This document shows, piece by piece, positions 1 to 8,966 of a DNA stretch of 40,665 nucleotides. The stretch covers positions 1-40,665 of the forward strand of contig JASGUW010000021.1 of NCBI GenBank assembly GCA_030055235.1, in the 5' to 3' direction. The notes beneath the pieces were generated by a model. The model had not been told where the DNA came from, made no database searches, and saw only the letters and a program-made list of their open reading frames with translations. Numbering within the stretch: position 1 is the first letter of the stretch; every line of letters starts with the position of its first letter. This DNA is from Bacillota bacterium (GTDB lineage Bacteria; Bacillota; Clostridia; Saccharofermentanales; Fastidiosipilaceae). Both the position numbers and the translations under genes were made by a program.

Positions 1-3
1 CAA

Positions 4-80
4 ATCCACTCAACAAGAGGTATCATCCTTCTTCTTCACTCTATTCACGTTTGCTCTATTCACGCTCTCTTGAGTGGATC
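4..80. repeat. Imperfect inverted repeat at window start
   Basis: The sequence ATCCACTCAA-CA-AGAG near position 4 is answered by CTCTTGAGTGGAT ending near 80, giving a 13-bp stem with a two-base bulge around a loop of roughly 48 bases. It lies just before the first partial hairpin-repeat unit. Its function is unknown; it may be the edge of an element cut by the window. Confidence 0.4.
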
Positions 81-104
81 TGCCTATACCTACAATACAG
101 GATG

Positions 105-205
105 CTGTCCACCCCTGGCCAGAAATCGGGGTTTGTGCCCAGGTTCGCGGGCACATACGGCACTTTTGGGCCAGTCCCTGGACAAATCTCTCGATATTGC
201 CCCGA
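105..205 (+). repeat. Partial 61-bp hairpin-repeat array (families A/C)
   Basis: About one and a half units. TGTCCA-cccc-TGGCCA (106-121) is a spacer hairpin. GTTTGTGCCC / GGGCACATAC (131-158) is the main hairpin, followed by a short T-tract and a second spacer hairpin GGGCCA / TGGACA. The last part (191-203, CGATATTGCCCCG) is a broken family-C arm. It shows the same left and right arms as the arrays at 6884 and 15640, so it is a decayed or truncated member of that system. No F block was found beside it. Confidence 0.7.
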
Positions 206-262
206 AGCCAGCACGAAACATAGAAAATCAGCCGTACAGTCCAAAGAGAGAGGATGCCGCAA

Positions 263-627
263 CGCATGAGGTATTGTGAACGCTTATTAGACAAGCTTTC
301 GTACTGCATCAATCATCATGGCGCAGCAGGCTCACCCGTCCGACTATGAACCGCTTACCGTAACTTAGCGCGTGCACGTTCAAAACGTGTAAACATCCAA
401 TTCCTGTGCGCCTTCCCCCGGCTCGTGAAGAGCTGCTACCGCGCCTTTATAATTACATATATGCAGAGAGTATTCAGCGTGACCCGTGAGCAATATTACA
501 ATTTGATTACAAACAAATTACAACTTCCGGCAAAGCCCTTTTGGTTACCAGTTTTTCACTTCCGTCCGCTATCATGGAAATGTTTCTACTTGATATTTTC
601 CATCGTTGATGGAGCTGGGGGATCCTT
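263..627. other. Intergenic stretch without recognised gene
   Basis: No reading frame here has both a ribosome site and recognisable content. A TATAAT hexamer lies at about 447, with no convincing -35 box at the expected distance. It could serve the deacetylase gene starting at 628, but the leader would be about 170 bases long. Confidence 0.4.
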
Positions 628-1722
628 ATGAAGATGAGATTGTGCCGCCTGTGTTTGGCTTTAATTGGAACCGCCATGCTGCTGGTTTCCTGCCAGCCGG
701 CGCGCGATCCGCTGCCCCTGCCGCAGCATGAGCAGAGCGATCTGGACGAAATGATGAGCAGCACTCATCGCAAAGTCTCTCAGGAACAGGCTGCCATCAA
801 CGCCGGGCTTTTGGACGACGAGACCAGTGCGACAAAACGACATGATGTCAGCACGGCTTTCGGCGAAGATGCCGCGCCGCCTGCAGCCGCTGAAAGTGCC
901 ATCAAGTCCGGTTCGGATCGTGTCCTCAAAGACAGTGAACTGGCGGAAATCGGCGAATCCTCCGAAGCCGCTGAAGCCTCTGAAACCGGCGAAGAAGCGG
1001 AACCCGGCGAACTGCTGAATCACAAACCGGAATTCTCCTCTTACGCCTATGACACCCTTGCCGTGCGCGAAGCCATGCAGAATCAGGTGGCACTTGAAGA
1101 GGGAAAGCGCATAGCCTTCCTGACCTTTGACGACGGCATTGATGTGGTCAGCACGCCGCAGCTCCTTGATATATTGAAAGATATGGGCGTGCCCGCTACC
1201 TTCTTCATGCTGGGTCAGTCCATGCATGCAGATAATCGTGCCATTTTGGAGCGCATGCTGGATGAGGGGCATGCACTGGCCCTGCACTCCTTCAACCACA
1301 GCTACAAGCAGCTCTATCCTGAGGGTGTCGGCAATGTGGATGCGGTGCTCGAACAGCTCCGGACTTCGCAGGAAATGCTTGAGGAAACGCTGGACGGCAA
1401 ATACAGCTCCAAGGTCTGGCGCTATCCCGGCGGCCACATGTCCTGGAAGAATCTCGGTCCCGTCGATGATGCGCTCGCCGAGCTCGGTGTCCACTGGATT
1501 GACTGGAATGCCCTGAATGAAGACGCCGCCACCTATAAGCCGACGACCGTTGATGGCCAGGTTGAGGCGCTCCTTGACGGCTGGAGACGCTTCCACGGGG
1601 AAGCGGACACGATGGTCGTGCTGATGCACGATGGCGGCTACTACCAGCTGACGCGCGAATCGCTGCCCGCCATCATCCGCAAGCTGCGTGAACTGGACTT
1701 CAGCTTCGGCATTCTAAAGTAG
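628..1722 (+). CDS. Polysaccharide deacetylase lipoprotein (NodB/CE4)
   Basis: A predicted surface-anchored CE4 enzyme that removes acetyl groups from a polysaccharide, probably peptidoglycan or another envelope glycan. The N-terminus is a lipoprotein signal ending in LVSC (lipidated Cys22), followed by an acidic, Ala/Glu-rich linker (about 30-150) that probably lifts the domain off the membrane. The NodB domain fills 155-364: TFDDG supplies the catalytic and metal Asp pair (168/169), HSFNH the two metal histidines (220, 224), RYPGG the conserved Arg (265), and MHDGG the late His (334). These motifs are intact, so activity is likely. The ATG follows a GGGGG ribosome site. The exact substrate cannot be told from sequence. 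It converges with the helical-repeat gene. Confidence 0.92.
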   Translation: MKMRLCRLCLALIGTAMLLVSCQPARDPLPLPQHEQSDLDEMMSSTHRKVSQEQAAINAGLLDDETSATKRHDVSTAFGEDAAPPAAAESAIKSGSDRVLKDSELAEIGESSEAAEASETGEEAEPGELLNHKPEFSSYAYDTLAVREAMQNQVALEEGKRIAFLTFDDGIDVVSTPQLLDILKDMGVPATFFMLGQSMHADNRAILERMLDEGHALALHSFNHSYKQLYPEGVGNVDAVLEQLRTSQEMLEETLDGKYSSKVWRYPGGHMSWKNLGPVDDALAELGVHWIDWNALNEDAATYKPTTVDGQVEALLDGWRRFHGEADTMVVLMHDGGYYQLTRESLPAIIRKLRELDFSFGILK

Positions 1723-1751
1723 GGCGCTTTAACGTTACATAAGACACACTG

Positions 1752-1783
1752 CGGCCGGCGAGGCATTTGCCCCACACCGGCCG
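1752..1783. terminator. Candidate terminator hairpin after the deacetylase
   Basis: CGGCCGG and CCGGCCG form a 7-bp GC stem with an 18-base loop between two convergent genes. There is no clear T-run on either side, so this is a weak call. Confidence 0.35.
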
Positions 1784-1839
1784 TTGTCGTTTCGCGAGCC
1801 AGCCAGCCCGTTTCAGCCGGCCGCTGTCGCTTCAGCCCG

Positions 1840-3369
1840 TCAGGGCAGGCGGATCAGGATCTGCAGCAGATGCATGCGCTCCAGTGACGTGATCGCAGGA
1901 TGCTGTACCAGATATTCCAGCTGCTGCCGGCAGGCATCAAGGTGCTCGCGGTAAGGCTCCAGTGCCTTCTCTTCCTCCTGTAGATTGAGCGAAAAGAACA
2001 GCTCGGCGGCCTCTATGCGGATGTGAGCGTGCGGGCTTTGCAGGCATGCTTCCAGCAAAGGCAGCCCCGCAACGGCATCGTCGCGGAAGGCATCCATCAG
2101 GTAATGCATCTTCCAGGCGTTCGCATCCTCCTGCCGGGGCGAAAGGTCGCCTGCCTCTTCCGGCGGCCCCGTGACTGTGGTGAAGTCAACAAACTGCCGC
2201 ACCTGCTCCATCGTCCAGTCACCGCCCTTTTCCCGGACCAGGTGACCGGCCAGATTCACATACTCCTGAAAATCCTTTTCCCAGAGACGGAGGATGGTTT
2301 CGCTGACAGGGATCCCAAGCTCCACGGCAAGCGGAATGTAGCCCGGATTGTCCCCGGCGAGCTCACGGAGCACCCTGGCGCGGCAGCGTTTCGGCGTGAG
2401 ATAAGTCTGGATCAGATCCAGAGTCTGCTCATCCTCCATCTTATCGCCAAGTTTCTGCAGCAGGTCATAGCGGCTGAAACGGTCGGGATACGCCGTAATC
2501 TGCCTGACGAGGGCGGCGACGAAAGCCTCCCGCTCCTCGACGCTGATATTATCTTCGTCGTCGTCCTGCTGCCTTTCCAGATTGACGGCCAGGCAGGCGA
2601 AGCTGTCGAGCAGCTCCGGGTCGAGTCCGGCATCCAGGCGCCGCTCAAGTTCGCAGAGCCGGTAGAGGATGGAGGCGAAAGCGACCAGCGGTCCGTCGTC
2701 ACTGATGCGTGTCGCCAGAATCCGGTTCTGGACAGTCGTGTCCAGATGGTCGAAAAGGATCGTGGCAAATGCGAAGGCTTTCGTCCTGGCCGTGTCAACC
2801 AGAAGGTGGAGATTCTGTTCCTCAGGTGGCCAGTCCGACATGATGGCCAGGCAGAAGGGCGTGAAGGCTTCGTGGCAGGCCAGCGCCAGCAGGATGGGCG
2901 CGAACATCCGGCGCAGTTCCTGGTCCGTGGTCAGGTCCAGGACTTCCAGCAGGAGCAGAGCCGTCTGCAGCAGCTTCGGAGATCTCGTCGTCAGAATGGT
3001 ATCTACCGCCCATTGGCTCATGCCTTCAAGCTGCAGATCACTGTCATGGAGGGCCGACTGCACGAAGTTCAGCGCACTGCGCCGGATGATCTCCGGAGGA
3101 TACTCCAGCAGTGTGAACTCAAGCAGGCTGAGGCACACGGCATGGGTCGGCGTCTCGTCCGGCTGCTGCCCCAGCGTTTCAAAGAGCCGCTCCAGCACCA
3201 TCAGGCTGACCAGCCTGCCGAAGCCGTCCAGCGTCGGTTCATCAGGAATGTCCCGGAGCAGCACGGTCTTATCGGCGGGATCTTTGATGCTTAATGCGAA
3301 GTCATCAGGCAGGCGTCCGTGTTCAGCCAGCTGCTCGCGGATCTGTGCCTGTATGCTGGTGGAATTCAT
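1840..3369 (-). CDS. Helical-repeat (HEAT-like) hypothetical protein
   Basis: A 509-residue soluble protein with no signal peptide or membrane segment. It is almost entirely alpha-helical, with repeated Leu-rich amphipathic helix pairs (for example around residues 110-165 and 440-509), suggesting a HEAT/ARM-like scaffold. No catalytic motif was recognised. It is the last gene of a minus-strand operon, 39 bases after the DUF2075 nuclease/helicase gene. GAGGT about 7 bases before the ATG supports this start. Family identity is inferred from helix pattern only; a scaffold or partner role for the two upstream genes is speculation from context. Confidence 0.75.
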   Translation of the reverse strand: MNSTSIQAQIREQLAEHGRLPDDFALSIKDPADKTVLLRDIPDEPTLDGFGRLVSLMVLERLFETLGQQPDETPTHAVCLSLLEFTLLEYPPEIIRRSALNFVQSALHDSDLQLEGMSQWAVDTILTTRSPKLLQTALLLLEVLDLTTDQELRRMFAPILLALACHEAFTPFCLAIMSDWPPEEQNLHLLVDTARTKAFAFATILFDHLDTTVQNRILATRISDDGPLVAFASILYRLCELERRLDAGLDPELLDSFACLAVNLERQQDDDEDNISVEEREAFVAALVRQITAYPDRFSRYDLLQKLGDKMEDEQTLDLIQTYLTPKRCRARVLRELAGDNPGYIPLAVELGIPVSETILRLWEKDFQEYVNLAGHLVREKGGDWTMEQVRQFVDFTTVTGPPEEAGDLSPRQEDANAWKMHYLMDAFRDDAVAGLPLLEACLQSPHAHIRIEAAELFFSLNLQEEEKALEPYREHLDACRQQLEYLVQHPAITSLERMHLLQILIRLP

Positions 3370-3408
3370 GGGAGTACCTCGTTCGGCAGGTGCAAGTGCC
3401 CGGGTAAA

Positions 3409-5364
3409 TCAGCTGTCGGATCTGGTGCGGTAGCGCCGGAGCTCTTCGGCGGCGCCCAGACCATAGTCCAGGACATCGGCGTCGAGCCGGGCCAGGCGGG
3501 CTTCCTGCAGGCGGGTCTTCAGGTAGCGCGCCAGCGGGAGATCGGTGCAGAAGATGCGGCAGCCTTTCATGCCGCGGGTCATCAGGGTGCGGTAGGTGTT
3601 GCGGATGATGCGGTCGGCGGTGCGCCGGGCTTCTTCGGGGTCATGGCGGGCCAGTTTGCCGATGCCGCGGAGGGAAGCGTCGCTGGTGGCGCGGCGGCGG
3701 TAGTCGGTCTGGATGCTGCCCTTCGCAAAAAACATATCAGGGCCTATGATCACGCCCGTGTACTCAAATTCCAGGCCCTGTGAGGTGTGTATGCAGCCGG
3801 CCTGGCTGACGGAATCGGGCTCAATGGCCCAGATGCCCTCGTTGAGGTTCCAGCTCATGGCGAAATTGTGTTCCTCTATGACGATGTCATGGAAGTCGCG
3901 GTTGCTGCGCCCGGCGGTCGGCCATTCCCAGCAGTAGCCGGCCAGGATGCGGGCCTTGTTGTTGGTGTTGCGGGCGCGCACCCAGGCCTCCAGCTCCTGA
4001 GGTGTGTCGACGACATCGATGTCGTACTGGGTGTCGAGGACGGTGTAGGCACTTTCGCGGATCTGGAGCACATCGTCGAGCCAGCTGAGGTAGCCGTCGG
4101 AGCCGTTGCAGCGAAACTGTGAACTGAGCGTTTCCATGCTGAGCTGGGCACCGGCGCGGGCGGCCTGGCGGCGGATCTCGGCGACGGAGCCGATGTCCCT
4201 GATGGAGATCATCTGGTCTTCGTCGACGAAGAAGATGCTGCAGCGGCTGCTTCTGATGATCTCGTAGATCTGGTTTTCACCCTTATTGCCGTAAAAGCCG
4301 GATTTTTCGTTGAGGCGGTGGGCCTCGTCGACGATGGCGACGTCGAGGGTGTCGGGCTTGAGCTCGTAGTAGCTGCCCGAGCCCTTGAAGAGGTTGTCGA
4401 CGCTGGACATGCGGCGGTGGCCCTTGAGGCGGGAGCGGTAGACCTGGCGGGGGGCGGCGTTGCGGCTGATGTACTGGACCAGGCGGTCGCGGGCGGTCAG
4501 CTCGACCAGGAGGTTGATGGCGACGACGCTTTTGCCGGTGCCGGGGCCGCCTTCGACCAGGAGGACGCGCTTCTGGCCGTCGCGATGGGTGCGCTCGGCC
4601 ATGGAGAGGGCGTGCTCGAAGACCACCTTCTGGTCGTCGATCATGGTGAATTCCTGATTGCCCGCCAGCATGGAGACGAGGCGGTCCTGCAGGGATTTGG
4701 AGGGGCGGATGCGGCCGCTTTCGATCTCATAGAGGATGCGCTTCTGGTCGCCGCGGCGGACGAAGCGCTTGACGAAGTCGCGCAGCTGGCGCGTGCCGGT
4801 CTGGTCGAAGAGGGGGACCTGGCGGACGAGGTCGTGAAAGCGCGGGTCGAGGAGGGGTTCGTTTTCCCGGCGGAGGGGGTAGTTGTGCAGGAAGGCGCAG
4901 GGGTGGAGGTCGATGTGGCCCTGGCGGACGGCTTCGTTGAAGTCGGTCAGCAGGTCGGCGTAGGATTTGGCCTGATAGCAGGGATGGGGTACCGCGCGAT
5001 AGGCGCCGCCGATCCAGGTTGTGACGAGATCGACGTCGTCCGTCGGCGTTGTTGTTTCCTCCCACTGCTTGAGTTCGATGATGACGGCGGCTTTCTGTGC
5101 CTCATTGTCGAAGCCGCTGATGATGAAGTCTATGCGCTTGGCCGTTCCGGGGATCATGTATTCGATGGCGACGCCGGCGTCGCGGGGGATGTCCTGGTCG
5201 CTCAGGACCATGTACATGTACTGCAGCGAGTTCTTCCAGGAACGCAGCTCCGACTGGGCGGGGCGGCGGAAGCGCCGGCGCACCAGGTCGTCGAGGTGGT
5301 GGGCCAGGGTGCCTGCTTCGGTGCCGGCGATGAAGCCGGCGACGGTGTTGTTGTAGATGATCAT
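3409..5364 (-). CDS. DUF2075 nuclease/helicase (Schlafen group 3-like)
   Basis: A 651-residue protein with two parts. Residues about 60-130 resemble a PD-(D/E)XK nuclease core: Asp79 in RIDFII and E97-x-K99 in IIELK. Residues 265-640 are an SF1-like P-loop helicase of the DUF2075/Schlafen type, with Walker A GGPGTGKS (272-279), Walker B VDEAH, and a late HTSQGLEFEYTGVIIG motif. The family is thought to act on nucleic acids, in repair or phage defence. Its ATG overlaps the stop of the MazG-like gene (ATGA), implying translational coupling. The nuclease assignment comes from visible residues and needs a profile search; the helicase core is clear. Confidence 0.9.
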   Translation of the reverse strand: MIIYNNTVAGFIAGTEAGTLAHHLDDLVRRRFRRPAQSELRSWKNSLQYMYMVLSDQDIPRDAGVAIEYMIPGTAKRIDFIISGFDNEAQKAAVIIELKQWEETTTPTDDVDLVTTWIGGAYRAVPHPCYQAKSYADLLTDFNEAVRQGHIDLHPCAFLHNYPLRRENEPLLDPRFHDLVRQVPLFDQTGTRQLRDFVKRFVRRGDQKRILYEIESGRIRPSKSLQDRLVSMLAGNQEFTMIDDQKVVFEHALSMAERTHRDGQKRVLLVEGGPGTGKSVVAINLLVELTARDRLVQYISRNAAPRQVYRSRLKGHRRMSSVDNLFKGSGSYYELKPDTLDVAIVDEAHRLNEKSGFYGNKGENQIYEIIRSSRCSIFFVDEDQMISIRDIGSVAEIRRQAARAGAQLSMETLSSQFRCNGSDGYLSWLDDVLQIRESAYTVLDTQYDIDVVDTPQELEAWVRARNTNNKARILAGYCWEWPTAGRSNRDFHDIVIEEHNFAMSWNLNEGIWAIEPDSVSQAGCIHTSQGLEFEYTGVIIGPDMFFAKGSIQTDYRRRATSDASLRGIGKLARHDPEEARRTADRIIRNTYRTLMTRGMKGCRIFCTDLPLARYLKTRLQEARLARLDADVLDYGLGAAEELRRYRTRSDS

Positions 5365-5876
5365 TGGCTGTCGGGGAGGTCGGGGCTGGCGGGGAGGTCG
5401 GGGCTGTCGGGGTTGTCCTGGCAGTCGGGGTTGGCCGGGAGGTCGGGGCTGGCGGGGAGGTCGGGGCTGTCGGGGTTGTCCTGGCTTTCGGGGTTGTCAG
5501 GGCTTTTGTAGCCGTCGAGTTTTTCCTGACCGTCGAGCTTGGTAGAGTTGTTGTAGCCGTCGAGCTTGTCGTAGCGTGTGCTTTTGCCGCGGGCTTTGGC
5601 GACCGGATACTTCCGCTCGTTGATGGCGAGTTTTTCGCGCATGATGGTGTCGGGGTCCAGACCCAGCTTCCAGGTCAGCATATGGGTATAGATCAGGACA
5701 TCAGCGATCTCCTCCTGTACTTCGGAGAGATCCGCGTCGTCCGTCCACTGATAGTGCTCGAGCAGTTCGGCGGCCTCAATGGCGATGGATTTTGCCAGAT
5801 TGGCCGGAGTGTGGAATTGTTCCCATTCGCGCTCAGCGACGAAACGCTCTATCCAGCTCTTTGTGTCTTCCTTCAA
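5361..5876 (-). CDS. MazG-like nucleotide pyrophosphohydrolase with repeat tail
   Basis: A predicted NTP/dNTP pyrophosphohydrolase of the all-alpha MazG superfamily. The body shows the expected helices and acidic metal-binding pattern: EAAELLEHYQW and EVQEEIADVLIY (ExxE..ExxD), then NERKYPV. Members hydrolyse (d)NTPs to monophosphates and pyrophosphate and clear damaged nucleotides. The usual protein ends near KARGKS; here a further ~60 residues follow, rich in SPDLPA / NPDS units encoded by a GC-rich minisatellite (5366-5510). I choose the TTG at 5876 because GGAGG lies 10 bases upstream; an in-frame ATG at 5924 lacks a ribosome site. The stop overlaps the next gene by 4 bases. Confidence 0.88.
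   Translation of the reverse strand: MKEDTKSWIERFVAEREWEQFHTPANLAKSIAIEAAELLEHYQWTDDADLSEVQEEIADVLIYTHMLTWKLGLDPDTIMREKLAINERKYPVAKARGKSTRYDKLDGYNNSTKLDGQEKLDGYKSPDNPESQDNPDSPDLPASPDLPANPDCQDNPDSPDLPASPDLPDSQ
5366..5510 (-). repeat. Coding minisatellite in MazG-like tail
   Basis: Short direct repeats (core GGTCGGGGCT / GGTTGTCC on the plus strand) encode alternating SPDLPA and NPDSQD-like units at the C-terminus of the pyrophosphohydrolase. The repeat runs right up to the start codon of the downstream DUF2075 gene, so copy changes would move the coupled ATGA junction without breaking it only if they keep frame. Confidence 0.8.
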
Positions 5877-5986
5877 GCTTTTACTTCCTCCGGGTTCGGT
5901 CACCTTGTGGTGCCGGCGCTTCATTATCTGGCGTCGGGACCTGTTTTCCTCTGCCAGCGGGGGCTTTCCCCGGTGCCGGGGTTATC

Positions 5987-6418
5987 TCAGCTGCCCAGGC
6001 GGCCTAGCTCGTCATCCAGCTGGAACTCAATCTTCGTGACCTTGTGGGCTAATATTTCGAGCTGGCTCAAGGTGCCTTTAATTTCATCCTGGACACGCAG
6101 GTCCGTAATGATGTTGTCGAAAACGAGGTCGACGAGCAGGTCATAGCCTGTATCCGAGGGGCCTTCGGGTATGTTCAGCTGGACATCCCGCAATTCGCGC
6201 CGCAGGTCCTCGAGAGCTCTGTCGAGGCGACGCAATGTTGTATGCGCTTCGCTGATTCTGTCTCTTTTAACGATACCCGTCAGGAGACCGCCTCCAAATA
6301 TGTCGACGACACCCCAGTTGCGGGCACTGGACAGCTGCCTCTGGGCATCACGGATCAGATTCAGTGCACGCCTGGCAGCGTGTTTGGCCTCCAGCAGTTC
6401 GGTTTTACGATCTTTCAT
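5987..6418 (-). CDS. Small coiled-coil protein of unknown function
   Basis: A 143-residue protein that I do not recognise. Residues 1-30 and 50-85 are charged amphipathic helices (KTELLEAKHAARRALNLI, RLDRALEDLRRELRDV), consistent with a coiled coil. A glycine-rich segment (VDIFGGGLLTGIVKRDRI, about 36-53) sits between them, and the C-terminal third is another helix with regularly spaced Leu and Ile. There is no signal peptide. I start at the ATG at 6418 because AAAGGAC precedes it, though 12 bases away; the longer frame to 6799 has no ribosome site and low-complexity content. It stands just downstream of the first family-A repeat region, read outward from it. Confidence 0.6.
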   Translation of the reverse strand: MKDRKTELLEAKHAARRALNLIRDAQRQLSSARNWGVVDIFGGGLLTGIVKRDRISEAHTTLRRLDRALEDLRRELRDVQLNIPEGPSDTGYDLLVDLVFDNIITDLRVQDEIKGTLSQLEILAHKVTKIEFQLDDELGRLGS

Positions 6419-6810
6419 GGTGCAAACGTGTCCTTTCTGTGCGTGCGTGAAGCTTCTTCTGTCTGCGATGATAGCACGCGTTTTGGCGCTTATATGTGCA
6501 TGAACGTGTGAGGTGTGTACGTGCAGGTTAGAGGATGCTTCAGGGCTTTCAATGGCAGTAGCCTGCGGCGCAATGCTCTGACCTGATGAGGACTGGTTTC
6601 CAGTGCGCATAAGAATGAAAACGATAACAACGGCGGCGCGGGCGGAGACTGGCAGGTGGATGGAAGGGCTGTGGGAGAGGCAGAACTGGAGCCGGAAGGG
6701 CATCGGGCGAGCTACGGAAGCGGCATCATGATTGGAAAACTTTTTTGTTTTGAGTGGAAAGGCCTTCCTGTAGACAAGATATGGAGAAATACAAATCAAC
6801 TTTATCGTCC

Positions 6811-6864
6811 ATGTCTTTCGTTTCGTTCAAACCACAAAACGCTATGAACCGTTGGCAATGAGTG
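6811..6864 (+). repeat. F boundary block, copy 1
   Basis: A 54-bp block that aligns without gaps to 28662-28715 with about 41 identities, and to the reverse complements of 15577-15630 and 40397-40450. Shared cores here are TTTCGTTTCGTTCAA and CGCTATGAACCGTTGGC. It lies 20 bases before the family-A array. There is no reading frame or known motif. Confidence 0.75.
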
Positions 6865-6883
6865 GACTCTGGATAATGTCAAT

Positions 6884-7133
6884 TCTGGCCAATTTTTTCG
6901 TTCCTGCCCGGATTTCGGGGCACAAACGGCCTTTTTTGGCCAGCTGTGGCCAATTTTTTCGTTCCTGCCCGGATTTCGGGGCACCAGCGCAATTTTTGTC
7001 CATCCTTGGCCAGAAATCGGGGTTTGTGCCCCGGTTCAGGGCACAAACGGCCTTTTTTGGCCACCCGTGGTCAATTTTTTCGTTCCTGCCCCGGTTTTGG
7101 GGCACCAGCGCAATTTTTGTCCACCCCTGAGCA
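6884..7133 (+). repeat. 61-bp two-hairpin array, family A
   Basis: Four tandem units of 61 bp. Each has a main hairpin (TGCCC..GGGCA core with loops of about 6-8), a T5-T6 tract, then a spacer hairpin of TTGGCCA or TTGTCCA with TGGCCAA or TGGTCAA and a 4-base loop. Two different left arms (CGTTCCTGCCC, GTTTGTGCCC) and two right arms (GGGCACCAGCG, GGGCACAAACG) are combined along the array. The array sits between divergent genes, about 240 bases before the FAD oxidoreductase gene. Confidence 0.9.
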
Positions 7134-7382
7134 GCATTCTTAGATATTGCTTGATCTGTGGAGCAAAAGCATCATTTTTTTACGATCCATCTTAAAAGTC
7201 GAGGTTCATAAACAGCGGTTTCCCGGCTACCTGCCCGCTGCCCGCCGCCCGCCGCCCGCTTGCATCGATTTCTCCATCTCGTATGATGAATACCAGACGC
7301 TCGGAGAGCGCCCGGACACTTAAGTTCGGAGAGCGCCCAGCCGCTAAAGCTCTGGCAGATCGACAACAGGAGGCTACCCGAC

Positions 7383-8966
7383 ATGACCAAACTGACCTGC
7401 GACGTCGCCGTTATCGGCGGCTCCCTCGGTGGCATTGCCGCCACACTCGCCCTGCTGCGCCAGGGCCGCCGCGTCATCCTCACCGAAGAGACCGACTGGC
7501 TCGGCGGCCAGGCCACCAGCCAGGGCGTCCCACCCGACGAGAACCGCCGCATCGAGGACGTCGCCGGCACCCGCTCCTACCTCGCCTGGCGGGAGGCCGT
7601 CCGCGACTACTACCGCCGTCACTACCCGCTCTCGGACACAGCCCGCCACGACCCCCGCCTCAACCCCGGCGGCGGCACCGTCTCCGCCCTCTGCCACGAA
7701 CCCCACGTCTCCGCCCGCATCTTCGACGACCTGCTGGCTGCTGCGGTCAGCCTCGGGCGGCTGGTCATCCTTCGCAAAACTATCCCCATCTCAGCCACCG
7801 TTCATGACCATCACATCACATCGGTCACCGTCCGCTCCCAACATCAGGACTACGAGCTCCTTGCCGCCTACTATCTGGATGCCACGGAAATAGGTGACCT
7901 CCTGCCCCTTACCGGCACCGCCCATGTCACCGGCTCAGAGGCCCGCTCCGACACCGGCGAGCTCCACGCCGTCGACGTAGCCGACCCGCTCGACATGCAG
8001 TCGATTACCTGGTGCTTTGCCATGTCACGCGGCGGCACGGATGCCGACCGTATCGCGAAGCCCGCCGCCTACGAACACTGGAAGCGCCACCTGAGTCCCT
8101 TCTGGCCCGGCTCCCAGCTCTCCTGGTCTTACTCCCATCCCATCACGCTGAAGACCATCGAAGGTGCCATCGAGCCCCGCACCGGCACGAACGATCTCTG
8201 GCGCTACCGCAAGATCCTCGGCCAGGAGCACTATGACTTTCCCGTCGATGAGATCACGCTCGTCAACTGGCCGCAGAACGACTACTGGTTTGGCAATATC
8301 ATCGGCGAAACACCCGATGTGCATGAGCAGAGCCGCCGTGAAGCCCGCGAGCTATCCCTCTGCTGGTTCTACTGGCTCCAGAACGAGGCCCCGCGCCCCG
8401 ACGGCGGCCGTGGCTATCCCGACCTGCGCCTGCGCGGCGATGTCCTCGGTACGGAGGATGGCCTGGCCAAATACCCCTACATCCGCGAATCCCGCCGCCT
8501 CCTCGCCCTTGAACGCGTCACCGAAGCCGACATCGGCTACGAGATGCGCCGTGCCGCCACTGATCCCGACAGCCCCGTCCATGCCGTCCAGTTCTCCAAC
8601 AGCGTCGGCATCGGCTACTACCGCATCGACCTGCATCCCAGCACCGGCGGCCGCAATTACATTGACATCGAGAGCCTGCCCTTCCAGATCCCGCTTGGTA
8701 TTCTTATTCCCCGTGAAACCCGGAATCTTCTGGCTGCTGCCAAGAACGTCGGCACCACCCATATCAGCAACGGCTGCTACCGTCTGCACCCGGTTGAATG
8801 GAACATCGGAGAGGCGGCGGCTTATGTGAGTGATTTATGTCTGCGAAAGCAAAGCTCCCCCCAGCAGCTCTGGTCCGACCCCGCGGCCGTGCGTGAGCTG
8901 CAGCAGACGCTTCGCGCCGCCGGCGTTCCGCTGGAGTGGCCGGAGGAGCTGCGCGCCGGTCTCTAG
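7383..8966 (+). CDS. FAD-dependent oxidoreductase (FAD_oxidored family)
   Basis: A 527-residue flavoprotein. The N-terminus has a Rossmann dinucleotide fold, VAVIGGSLGGIAATLALLRQ (residues 7-26), followed by the ribose-binding acidic end of strand 2 (TEETDWLGGQ), both hallmarks of the PF12831-type FAD-dependent oxidoreductases. A late FAD-contact region includes GTTHISNGCYRLHPVEWNIGE (about 459-479). Many relatives lie in carbohydrate or secondary-metabolite loci, but the substrate is unknown. AGGAGG lies 10 bases before the ATG. It stands alone, with repeat arrays on both sides. The stop codon is followed at once by CGGGACTTGCC, a motif shared with two other gene ends in this window. Confidence 0.9.
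   Translation: MTKLTCDVAVIGGSLGGIAATLALLRQGRRVILTEETDWLGGQATSQGVPPDENRRIEDVAGTRSYLAWREAVRDYYRRHYPLSDTARHDPRLNPGGGTVSALCHEPHVSARIFDDLLAAAVSLGRLVILRKTIPISATVHDHHITSVTVRSQHQDYELLAAYYLDATEIGDLLPLTGTAHVTGSEARSDTGELHAVDVADPLDMQSITWCFAMSRGGTDADRIAKPAAYEHWKRHLSPFWPGSQLSWSYSHPITLKTIEGAIEPRTGTNDLWRYRKILGQEHYDFPVDEITLVNWPQNDYWFGNIIGETPDVHEQSRREARELSLCWFYWLQNEAPRPDGGRGYPDLRLRGDVLGTEDGLAKYPYIRESRRLLALERVTEADIGYEMRRAATDPDSPVHAVQFSNSVGIGYYRIDLHPSTGGRNYIDIESLPFQIPLGILIPRETRNLLAAAKNVGTTHISNGCYRLHPVEWNIGEAAAYVSDLCLRKQSSPQQLWSDPAAVRELQQTLRAAGVPLEWPEELRAGL

Noticed and set aside
56-262. Protein-coding frames inside the repeats (with FVPRFAGT and similar peptides, also at 6852-7143 and 15572-15921)
   Set aside because: The same peptides recur only because the DNA units repeat; several frames on both strands are open together and none has a ribosome site.
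6419-6799. Longer N-terminus of the small coiled-coil gene
   Set aside because: No ribosome site at the far start, and the added residues are low-complexity and unlike the rest.
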